Assembly: GCF_025548555.1 (NCBI RefSeq)
Contig: NZ_JAJLPA010000028.1
Location: 1-47,977, forward strand
Reading direction: 5' to 3'
DNA from: Sphingomonas sp. A2-49
GTDB lineage: Bacteria; Pseudomonadota; Alphaproteobacteria; Sphingomonadales; Sphingomonadaceae
Length of the DNA: 47,977 nucleotides
Part shown: positions 1 to 6,942 of the stretch, piece after piece
How positions within the stretch are numbered: position 1 is the first letter of the stretch
Layout of the letters: every line of letters starts with the position of its first letter
Made by a program: the position numbers and the translations under genes
Notes under the pieces: generated by a model
What the model was told of the DNA's origin: nothing
What the model saw: the letters and a program-made list of their open reading frames with translations, nothing else
The model's database searches: none

Positions 1-7
1 CGGACGA

Positions 8-31
8 GCCGGCCGCTTTCGGGCGGCCGGC
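8..31 (+). terminator. GC-rich hairpin, probable terminator of the gene to the left
   Basis: Nine-base arms GCCGGCCGC and GCGGCCGGC enclose a six-base loop, followed by CCTTT. It probably ends transcription of a gene left of the window on the plus strand. The T-run is short, so this is a likely rather than certain terminator. Confidence 0.6.
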
Positions 32-67
32 CCTTTCGCATCGTCGCCATGCGCGCGATAAGCGGGG

Positions 68-709
68 ATGGCCGCCCCCCTCTTCCCCCGTCCCGGCGAC
101 GCGCTGATCGTCGTCGATCCGCAATACGATTTCTGCCCCGGCGGCGCGCTCGCCGTCGCCGGGGGTGACGCCATCATGTCCGGCATCGCCGCGCTGGCGC
201 CGCGCTTCGACCATGTCGTCGTCACGCAGGACTGGCACCCGGCGGGACACCGCTCGTTCGCCAGCAGCCACCCCGGCGCCGCGCCGTTCCGGACCATTGC
301 CATGCCCTATGGCGAACAGATGCTGTGGCCCGACCATTGCGTTCAGGGCAGCCGCGGCGCCGGCTTCCACCCGGACGTGACGCCCGCGGTGGCCCGCGCC
401 CGCATGATCCTGCGCAAGGGCATGAACCCGGCCATCGACAGCTATTCGGCGTTTCGCGAGAACGACCGGAGGACACCGACCGGGCTTGCGGGATACCTCA
501 ACGACCTCGGCGTGCGGCGCTGCGTGCTGGTCGGGCTCGCCTATGATTTCTGCGTCGGGTGGTCGGCGCTCGACGCGGTCGCGCAGGGGTTCGGGGCGAT
601 CGTGGTCCGCGACCTGACCCGCGCGATCGCGATGCCGCTGGCCGGCGGGGGCACCACCGTCGACGAGACGGAACGTCGGTTCGCCGCGGCCGGCGTCGTC
701 GTCGCCTGA
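68..709 (+). CDS. pncA: Nicotinamidase (isochorismatase family)
   Basis: Hydrolyses nicotinamide to nicotinate and ammonia in the cytoplasm, feeding NAD salvage. The 213-residue length is normal for bacterial PncA. The isochorismatase-fold triad is visible: Asp17 in VVDPQYDF, Lys117 in LRKGMNP and nucleophile Cys162 in YDFCVGW. The metal-binding DWHPAGH stretch (Asp55, His57, His61) separates nicotinamidases from other family members. The ATG at 68 leaves the N-terminus at the usual place just before the first beta strand. The gene stands alone: a hairpin lies upstream and the next gene converges on it three bases past the stop. Confidence 0.93.
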   Translation: MAAPLFPRPGDALIVVDPQYDFCPGGALAVAGGDAIMSGIAALAPRFDHVVVTQDWHPAGHRSFASSHPGAAPFRTIAMPYGEQMLWPDHCVQGSRGAGFHPDVTPAVARARMILRKGMNPAIDSYSAFRENDRRTPTGLAGYLNDLGVRRCVLVGLAYDFCVGWSALDAVAQGFGAIVVRDLTRAIAMPLAGGGTTVDETERRFAAAGVVVA

Positions 710-712
710 CGG

Positions 713-1945
713 CTAGCGCCCGGTCGCGACGGCATATATCGCCGGCGCGCCCTCCATGTTGGTGCGATAGACGATCCACTTGCCGTCCGGCGTGAAATGC
801 TCGTTCGGCTCCAGCGTGTAGTCGTGCGTCGCCAGCGTCGCGAGCCGCGTCGTCTCCAGCACCCCGGGTGCGATCAGGCCCGGCTGCGGCGCCGCCGTGG
901 CACGGGGCGCGAACAGGCTGATCCACTTGCCCGCATTGCTGCCGTCGCCGGCGAAGACCCTGCGGTCGGGCGACTGGGTGAAATGATACGATCCCTGATC
1001 GTCGGCGATCGCATAGCGGGTGCGCGCGCCGGTCCGGACGTCATAGCCCGCAAGCCAGCCCGCGCCCCCCGCCGGCATGCGCAGGTCGTACCAGATCGTC
1101 GCACCGTCACCGCTCCAGAATTCGTGCCCCGCGATCTCCCCCGCCATCGTCCGGGTGTGAACCTTGGTCAGGCGCGTGCCGTCGGTACGGATCGTCCAGA
1201 TGCGATCGACCTTGTCCCACGGTCCTTCGTGGCAGAACATCAGCAGCCGCGGGTCGGCGGGCGAGAACTGGACGTGGTTCAGCCAGTCGGTCGCGCGCAG
1301 GATGGTGCGCCGCCGGCCATCGGCGATGGCGACGCTGTACATCTCCATCGGGACCCGCGCGGCGAGGCGCGCGTCCATCCATTGCGCTTTCGCCGCGGCG
1401 AACGACAGCGGCCGGCCGTCGGGGCCGGTGCCGGAATAGGTCGGCGCCCCGGTCCGGGGGTCGCGCCGCCCCTGCGCGGCGATCGCGGGTGGCGGCGACG
1501 CCAGCTCGCGCTCGCCCGCCAGCAGCGTCTCGTCGGCGTTGATCGCCTCGATCCGGCCGCCGGGCACGTCGGCGATATGCCGCGTCGCGCCGCTGTCGAG
1601 GTCGACGCGCCAGACCTGGAACGGCCCGCCGTCGTCGGTCGCGGCGTCACGCACGGTGTAATAGGCGCTGCGGCTGCGCGGGCCGGCGAACAGCAGCCGG
1701 TCGACCTTGCCGGCGAGCACCAGCCGCGTCGCCCAGGTCCCGAGGTCGACGACCCGGATCCCCTCCGGCGTCAGATAGATCATCAGGTCGCCCTGCGGCG
1801 TGAAGGGGTTGTAGTTGAAGTATAAGGCGTAATTGCCCGGGGTCGCGTCGATCCGCACGATCCGGTGGCCGGTCACCGGATCGGTCCACGTCGCCGGCGT
1901 CGCCAGAACGGCACCGGCGAGCAGCAGCGCGAGTGCGCCCGCCAT
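713..1945 (-). CDS. Exported PL22-like beta-propeller protein (oligogalacturonate lyase family)
   Basis: A 410-residue protein with a signal peptide (MAGALALLLAGAVLA) followed by a seven-bladed-propeller-type sequence. It resembles oligogalacturonate lyase (PL22): TGHRIVRI near the start, then HVQFSPADP (His224), FCHEGPW, GHEFW and FTPDGKW. It would act in the periplasm on oligouronides or another oligosaccharide. The A of its ATG is the last base of the stop codon of the receptor gene (TGATG), so the two are translationally coupled. The reading frame stays open far upstream, but the signal peptide fixes the start. Known PL22 enzymes are cytoplasmic and bind a metal through Gln-x2-His-x-His. 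The equivalent place here reads EPN (379-381), so lyase activity is doubtful. It is a paralogue of the protein at 5006-6418. Confidence 0.82.
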   Translation of the reverse strand: MAGALALLLAGAVLATPATWTDPVTGHRIVRIDATPGNYALYFNYNPFTPQGDLMIYLTPEGIRVVDLGTWATRLVLAGKVDRLLFAGPRSRSAYYTVRDAATDDGGPFQVWRVDLDSGATRHIADVPGGRIEAINADETLLAGERELASPPPAIAAQGRRDPRTGAPTYSGTGPDGRPLSFAAAKAQWMDARLAARVPMEMYSVAIADGRRRTILRATDWLNHVQFSPADPRLLMFCHEGPWDKVDRIWTIRTDGTRLTKVHTRTMAGEIAGHEFWSGDGATIWYDLRMPAGGAGWLAGYDVRTGARTRYAIADDQGSYHFTQSPDRRVFAGDGSNAGKWISLFAPRATAAPQPGLIAPGVLETTRLATLATHDYTLEPNEHFTPDGKWIVYRTNMEGAPAIYAVATGR

Positions 1946-4824
1946 CAGAACTTGTACCGCGCGCCGACGAAGAATTGCCGCCCGGTCGAGCTGTAGACCT
2001 GCTGGTCGCGGAAGGCCTGACCGTCCCAGAAGCTGGTCGGCTGGTTGGTCAGGTTGATCGCATCGACCGTCAGCGTCAGGTGGTCGCCGACCTTGTACGA
2101 GGCGGAGGCATCGAGGTTGGTGGTCGAGTACGATCCGGCCGTGTCGGCCAGCCCCGAGCGCAGCGGCACCTGGCGCAGATATTCGTCGCGATAGGCGAGC
2201 GACACGCGCGCCGAGAAGCGCTTGTCCTCGTAATAGAGCGTCGCGTTGGCGGCGTTGGGCGACACGTTGACCAGCGGCGCGATCAGCGCCGGTCCGCTCG
2301 CGCTGGTGGTCAGGATGTAGCTGATGTTCGACTTGATGTGCGTATAGTTGAGCAGCGTGCCGAGGTTGCGCAGCGGCCCCGGCAGGAAGGTGAAGGGCTG
2401 CTGGTACTGGATCTCGAACCCGTCGATCTTGCCGCCGCGGGTGTTGGCGTAGGAGGTGATCGTGGTCGCGGTGTTGGGATCCTGCGACGCGCTGAGCAGG
2501 CTGAGCGGCAGCCCGGCCGCGGCATAGGTCGTCTGCGTCGACAATTGCTGCACGAAGCTGTCGACGGTCTTGTGGAAATAGGCCGCGGACAGGACCGCGC
2601 CCGGCTGGAAATACCATTCGACCGTCGCGTCGATGTTGGTCGCGCGATAGGGATCGAGATAGGGATTGCCGATCGTCGCGCTGAACGGCGGGTTGGCGGT
2701 GCCGATCGACCCGCCCGGCGTCAGGAAGCCGAGCGACGGCCGCGACATCACCCGCGCGGTCGCGGCGCGGACCGTCAGCCGGTCGGTCAGGTCGAGCGCG
2801 AGGTTGAGCGCGGGCAACCAGTCGCCATAGTCGCGCTTCACCTCCAGCGCGGTGCCGATCCCGACATAGCCGTTCGAGCGCTGGTACGTCTTGGCATAGC
2901 GGACGCCGGCATCGCCGCGCAGCGTCATGCCGTTGGTTAAGGGCAGCTTGAAATCGAGCTGGACGTAGGGGCTGACGTCCTGTTCCACGACCGAGCGGTT
3001 GTCGCCCTGCGACCCCGTCCCGATGCTGCCGATGCGGAAATCCCCGTATTGGTTGACGCAATAACAGTCGACGCCGAACGCGCTCATGATCCGGTCGATG
3101 TCGGGGACGATGAAGCTGTTGCTCGATCCCGCCGGGATGCCGATCGTATCGATCGTGATCGGGGCCAGGCTGACGTCGGCGATCGTCAGTCCCGCCGATG
3201 CGAGCGAGGGGATCGCCGCGGTCGACGCGATCCGCTGCTGGCGGGCGGAGATGAAGTTGAATCGCTTGGCGGCGATCCCCGCCTTGATCGTATAGTCGTC
3301 CGACAGGTCGTATTTGACATCGACCTTCAGGTTGCGCAGCCGGTTGGTCACCTTTGCGGTGAATTCGCGGATCTGGTCGTAACCGTTCTGATACTGCCAG
3401 TTCGTCGGGTTGGTCGCGTCGAAGCCGTAGATTAGCGAGGGCGTGTTGCGGTTCTGCCGCGCGTCGAAGACGAAGCCGTCGCTGTCGAAGCGGCTGAACG
3501 TCACCAGCCGCGAATAGGGATTGTCGAACACCGAGTCGGACTGCCCGTACAGGACGTCGATCTCGCCGCGGTCGCCCAGCTTCTGCTCGATCTTGATGTC
3601 GGCCTGATAGAAGGTGGTGGTCGAGATGTCGTGGCTGTTGGTGACCGAGAAATCGGTGTCGTTGAACACGCCGTAGACGAGATAGCCGTTCTCATCGACC
3701 TGCGCGTCGCGGATCTTCATGTTCGGCCGGCCACTGAGCTGCGCCGCGGTCAGCCCCGCCGCCGCCGCGCCGTTCGCGCGGTTGAGGCTGATCGGGTTGG
3801 TCGCGAGGTCGTTGCGGTCCTGCTTGAAACGCGAATAGGCGCCGTCGATGGTGATGACCGACGTGTCGGTCAGCTTCGCCTGGAAGGTTCCGGTAAGGCC
3901 CAGACGCTCCTGCCGGTTGGTGAAGCGGCCATAGCCGGGCAGCTTGGCGACGAAGACGCCGGGCTGGTTGACGGTGTTGTACGCCGCCGGCGTCGATCCG
4001 GGCGTCGCGCCCGCTTCGGGAATGCACAGCGTCGTGCGCGGCGCGGTGCCGACCAGCGGGTTGACCGGGGTCGTCTGGCTGCCCGGCACCACCGGGCAGA
4101 AGCCGTTGTTGACGTCGGCGAAGTCGGCGAGCGTGGTGTCGGAATAGGCATCCTCCTGCACGTCGCGCTTGTTGTACGCGGCGGACAGCAGCAGGCCGAA
4201 CCGGTCGTCGTCCCACGTCTTGCTGACGAGCCCGACGAGGCGCGGCGACACCTTGTCGTTGATGTCGTAATAGGCGCCCTGCGCCGAGATCGCCGCCTGG
4301 AAGCCCGGATTGTCGAACGGACGGCCGGTCTGAAGGTCGATCGTCGCGCCCAGCGACCCCTCGTCCACCTCCGCCGATTGGGTCTTGCGGACGACGATCG
4401 AATTGAACAATTCGGACGCGAACACGCTGAAATCGAAGCTGCGGCCGCGATTGACGCCGGCGCCGAGCGTCGAGCCCGTCGTCGCCGAGATCGCCTCCAG
4501 CCCGTTGAACCGCGTCCGGCTGAAATCGCCGCCCAGGCCGCGGACGGTGACGGTCCGCCCCTCGCCCGCGTCGCGCTCGATCGAGATGCCGGGGATGCGC
4601 TGGAGCGAATCGGCGAGGTTCGCGTCGGGGAAGTCGGCGATGTCCTGCGCGTTGATCGCATCCACGACGCCCGAGGACTGTTTCTTGACGTTGAGCGCGG
4701 ATTGCAGGCTGCGGCGGAAGCCGGTGACGACGATATCGGCGCCCTGATCGCCCGCCGGCGCGTCTGCGGTCGCGGTCGCCGCGTCCTGCGCCGGTGCGCC
4801 CCGGTGATACACGGTCACGGCCAT
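1945..4824 (-). CDS. TonB-dependent receptor without a recognisable signal peptide
   Basis: Outer-membrane receptor of the TonB-Xanthomonas/Caulobacter class, about 959 residues. The plug begins at DIVVTGFRRSLQSAL and continues through DANLADSLQRIPGISIERD and VRGLGGDF. The barrel ends in FFVGARYKF with the terminal Phe expected for outer-membrane insertion. It probably imports an oligosaccharide handled by the two PL22-like neighbours. The ATG at 4824 is chosen because GGAGGAGAGG lies just upstream. An ATG at 4848 is in frame but lacks that site. Either start gives a short polar N-terminus (MAVTVYHRGAPAQDAA) with no hydrophobic core. An in-frame stop at 4884-4882 rules out a longer version. 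The mature-looking QDAATATAD part is present, as if the signal peptide had been lost. Confidence 0.88.
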   Translation of the reverse strand: MAVTVYHRGAPAQDAATATADAPAGDQGADIVVTGFRRSLQSALNVKKQSSGVVDAINAQDIADFPDANLADSLQRIPGISIERDAGEGRTVTVRGLGGDFSRTRFNGLEAISATTGSTLGAGVNRGRSFDFSVFASELFNSIVVRKTQSAEVDEGSLGATIDLQTGRPFDNPGFQAAISAQGAYYDINDKVSPRLVGLVSKTWDDDRFGLLLSAAYNKRDVQEDAYSDTTLADFADVNNGFCPVVPGSQTTPVNPLVGTAPRTTLCIPEAGATPGSTPAAYNTVNQPGVFVAKLPGYGRFTNRQERLGLTGTFQAKLTDTSVITIDGAYSRFKQDRNDLATNPISLNRANGAAAAGLTAAQLSGRPNMKIRDAQVDENGYLVYGVFNDTDFSVTNSHDISTTTFYQADIKIEQKLGDRGEIDVLYGQSDSVFDNPYSRLVTFSRFDSDGFVFDARQNRNTPSLIYGFDATNPTNWQYQNGYDQIREFTAKVTNRLRNLKVDVKYDLSDDYTIKAGIAAKRFNFISARQQRIASTAAIPSLASAGLTIADVSLAPITIDTIGIPAGSSNSFIVPDIDRIMSAFGVDCYCVNQYGDFRIGSIGTGSQGDNRSVVEQDVSPYVQLDFKLPLTNGMTLRGDAGVRYAKTYQRSNGYVGIGTALEVKRDYGDWLPALNLALDLTDRLTVRAATARVMSRPSLGFLTPGGSIGTANPPFSATIGNPYLDPYRATNIDATVEWYFQPGAVLSAAYFHKTVDSFVQQLSTQTTYAAAGLPLSLLSASQDPNTATTITSYANTRGGKIDGFEIQYQQPFTFLPGPLRNLGTLLNYTHIKSNISYILTTSASGPALIAPLVNVSPNAANATLYYEDKRFSARVSLAYRDEYLRQVPLRSGLADTAGSYSTTNLDASASYKVGDHLTLTVDAINLTNQPTSFWDGQAFRDQQVYSSTGRQFFVGARYKF

Positions 4825-4866
4825 GCCAGCCTCTCCTCCAATCCACATTGTGGTATCGCTTCTTGT

Positions 4867-4901
4867 GAATTGAAATTCCTCTTATTGACGCGCTATGTCA
4901 A
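4867..4901 (-). promoter_or_regulatory. Candidate promoter of the receptor gene
   Basis: On the minus strand TTGACA (4901-4896) is followed after 17 bases by GAATTT (4878-4873). The -35 match is perfect and the -10 match weak. The -10 lies in a small palindrome, GAATT-ga-AATTC, at 4867-4878. The stretch is AT-rich compared with its surroundings, as expected for a promoter between divergent genes. Confidence 0.4.
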
Positions 4902-4905
4902 GAAG
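4881..4905. promoter_or_regulatory. Candidate operator between the receptor and the PL22-like gene
   Basis: An inverted repeat with core TTGACGCGCTATGTCAA. Five perfect bases per arm extend to nine with one mismatch (CTTATTGAC against GTCAAGAAG) around a seven-base spacer. It covers the -35 of the receptor promoter and sits in the divergent gap, so a bound repressor could control both sides. No regulator gene adjoins it. The nearest LacI gene is about 8 kb away. Confidence 0.45.
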
Positions 4906-5005
4906 GCTCACGTAAAACATCGATAAATGATGGACCGGTGAGCTATTATATGGGACTTGACCGTATCGACCGTCGAGAGTCGGGCCCCGTCGAGAGGAAT
5001 GCGCC

Positions 5006-6418
5006 ATGAGTTCCAAGACCCTGATCGCCGTCGCCCTGCTGGCCACCTCCGCCACGGGCGCGGCCTTCGCGCAGGACCGGCCGCCCGTGCTCACCGCCCG
5101 CCCCGACGCGAACGCCACGCCGCCGAAATCGTGGATCGACGCGACCACCGGCCACCATATCGTCCGCATCTCCGACGAGCCCGGCAGCAGCAGCAACTAT
5201 TTCAACGTCAACAGCTACACCCCCGACGGCCGCTGGATGGCGTACAGTTCGCCGAGCGGGATCATGGCGCTCGACCTCAAGCGCTTCACCTCGAAGCTGA
5301 TCGTGCCGGGCCGCGTCAGCCTGCAATTCGTCGGCCAGCGCACCGGCACCGTCTATTACCTCACCGCGCTCGAACAGACGCGGGGTCACGACGCCAATGC
5401 CGCGTTCGTGCCGGGATCGAAGCCGCGCGCCGCCGCCGCGCCGCCGCGCGGGCCGCGCGCGATCATGGGATACGACATCGCGACCGGGAAGAGCCGCCGC
5501 ATCGCGACGCTCGACCCCGGCTATTCGATCGCGACGATCAACGCCGACGAGACGCTGTTCGCGGGCGCGCGCAACACCGGCACCGGGCCGGGCGCGGGCG
5601 TCGCACCGGGCAGCGTGATGGCAACGCGCGATCCGGCGAGCGAAACCGGGCCGAACGGCGAGAAGCTGACCTATGCCGAGGGGCGCGAGGTCCAGATCAA
5701 CCGCCGGCTGATGCAGCGCATCCCGATGGAGATCTTCACGATCGACATCCGTACCGGCGCGCGCAAGACGATCACCGCATCGACCGACTGGCTGAACCAC
5801 CTGCAATTCTCGCCGACCGATCCCAACCTGCTGCTCTATTGCCATGAGGGCAACTGGCACGTCGTCGACCGGCTGTGGCTGGTCCGCGTCCACCGGCCCG
5901 ACACGCCGAAGCTGCTGCACCGGCGTACGATGAACATGGAGATCGCCGGCCACGAATGGTGGAGCAAGGACGGCAAGACCGTCTGGTACGATTTGCAGAC
6001 GCCGCGCGGCGAGGATTTCTGGGTGGCGGGATATGACGTGGGCAGCGCACGCCGCCGCTGGTATCACCTCGATCGCAACGCCTGGGGCGTGCATTTCAAC
6101 AGCTCGGCCGACGGCACGCTGTTCTCCAGCGACGGCGGCGACCCCGAGATGGCGGCGCATGCGCCCGACGGCAAATACATCTATCTGCTACGCCCGCGCA
6201 GCATCCCCGACGTCGCCGGCATCCATGCGGCGAACAGCGGCGACCTCATCACCCCCGGCGCGCTCGACCCCGAACGGCTGGTCGACCTGCGCAACCACGA
6301 CTATCGCTCCGAACCCAACGCCAGCTTCACCCCCGACGGCAAATGGCTGGTGTTCCGGTCGAACATGTGGGGACCGGGCCACGTCTATGCGGTGGAGGTG
6401 GCGAAGCCGGGACGGTAG
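5006..6418 (+). CDS. Exported PL22-like beta-propeller protein (oligogalacturonate lyase family)
   Basis: A 470-residue paralogue of the protein at 713-1945, divergent from the receptor gene. The signal peptide (residues 1-22, ending ATGAAFA) is followed by TTGHHIVRI, a propeller with recurring SPDG/TPDG blade motifs, HLQFSPTDP (His265), YCHEGNW, GHEWW and FTPDGKW. GAGAGGAA before the ATG supports the start. Periplasmic action on imported oligosaccharides is inferred from the signal peptide and the receptor. The position of the Gln-x2-His-x-His metal site of known PL22 lyases reads EPN (436-438), as in the paralogue. It has extra sequence around residues 120-215, including an Ala/Pro/Arg-rich insert near residues 135-150. 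It could be a lyase with altered chemistry or a non-catalytic binding propeller. Confidence 0.82.
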   Translation: MSSKTLIAVALLATSATGAAFAQDRPPVLTARPDANATPPKSWIDATTGHHIVRISDEPGSSSNYFNVNSYTPDGRWMAYSSPSGIMALDLKRFTSKLIVPGRVSLQFVGQRTGTVYYLTALEQTRGHDANAAFVPGSKPRAAAAPPRGPRAIMGYDIATGKSRRIATLDPGYSIATINADETLFAGARNTGTGPGAGVAPGSVMATRDPASETGPNGEKLTYAEGREVQINRRLMQRIPMEIFTIDIRTGARKTITASTDWLNHLQFSPTDPNLLLYCHEGNWHVVDRLWLVRVHRPDTPKLLHRRTMNMEIAGHEWWSKDGKTVWYDLQTPRGEDFWVAGYDVGSARRRWYHLDRNAWGVHFNSSADGTLFSSDGGDPEMAAHAPDGKYIYLLRPRSIPDVAGIHAANSGDLITPGALDPERLVDLRNHDYRSEPNASFTPDGKWLVFRSNMWGPGHVYAVEVAKPGR

Positions 6419-6429
6419 CGCCGGGTCGT

Positions 6430-6466
6430 CCGAACCGATCGGATTCACGGGCGAAGACCGGGGGCC
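6430..6466. repeat. Partial third copy of the intergenic repeat
   Basis: CCGAACC, a short spacer, then GGGCGAAGACCGGGGG match the left portion of the two full copies that follow (CCGAACCCATCGCC then CGGCGAAGGCCGGGG). The rest of the element is missing. This looks like an older, decayed copy. Confidence 0.5.
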
Positions 6467-6482
6467 GGCCGGGGCGCAGCCC

Positions 6483-6653
6483 CCGCTGTCCGGGCGCCCA
6501 GATCACCAGACTGTTTCGGCAGGATCCCGGCCACCCGAACCCATCGCCTCCCCGGCGAAGGCCGGGGTCCAGTCGGGCAGGCGCAGGTTGGCTCACGTAG
6601 CGCGCAGCCATGTGCGTCCCCCGACTGGGCCCCGGCCTTCGCCGGGGAGCGAG
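6483..6653. repeat. Sphingomonad-type inverted-repeat element, copy 1
   Basis: The arms at 6550-6577 and 6620-6647 are 28 bases each with a single mismatch around a 42-base loop. The core is CCCCGGCGAAGGCCGGGG followed by (T/C)CCAGTCGGG. About 67 bases upstream of the arms are also shared with copy 2, starting at CCGCTGTCCG. The RNA would form a long hairpin on either strand. Such REP-like elements are common between genes in sphingomonads. Confidence 0.8.
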
Positions 6654-6717
6654 AAAGGGCATGTGGCAGGGCAGGTTCGCGCGCAACCGCCCGGAACGGC
6701 CCTTCCTCCCGTTGCGG

Positions 6718-6748
6718 CAACGTCTCGATCACCGTCGGGACGTCGCTT
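6718..6748 (-). pseudogene. Duplicated remnant of the 3' end of the molybdopterin-subunit gene
   Basis: CAACGTCTCGATC at 6718-6730 is identical to 6949-6961, the last codons of the aldehyde dehydrogenase large subunit, and the similarity continues for about 15 bases. Read on the minus strand it gives DVPTVIETL, against DFPIAIETL in the intact gene. The duplication therefore included the gene end as well as the repeat. Confidence 0.55.
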
Positions 6749-6917
6749 CCGCTGTCCGTGTGCGCAGATCGCAAGACCGCCTCGGCAGGATTCCGAACAC
6801 CCGAACCCATCGCCTCACCGGCAAAGGCCGGGGCCCAGTCGGGCAGGCGTTAGGTCGGCTCACGTCGCGTGCGGCCACGTACGTCCCCCGACTGGGCACC
6901 AACCTTCGGCGGGGAGC
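6749..6917. repeat. Sphingomonad-type inverted-repeat element, copy 2
   Basis: A direct repeat of copy 1, displaced by 266 bp and aligned without gaps through the left arm (6816-6843). One base is inserted before the right arm (6887-6914). The right arm has more changes than in copy 1, so the hairpin is weaker. It lies immediately downstream of the molybdenum operon (minus strand) and could act as its transcription end. Confidence 0.75.
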
Positions 6918-6942
6918 GGCACGGGGGCGGATGGCGCCCCCC

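Noticed and set aside
713..3061. Extended 782-codon reading of the first PL22-like gene
   Set aside because: The part upstream of 1945 lies inside the receptor gene in another frame and has no domain. The signal peptide at 1945 marks the true start.
6483..6917. CRISPR-like repeat array
   Set aside because: Only two full copies, each a long inverted repeat with no short constant repeat and unique spacers, and no cas genes.
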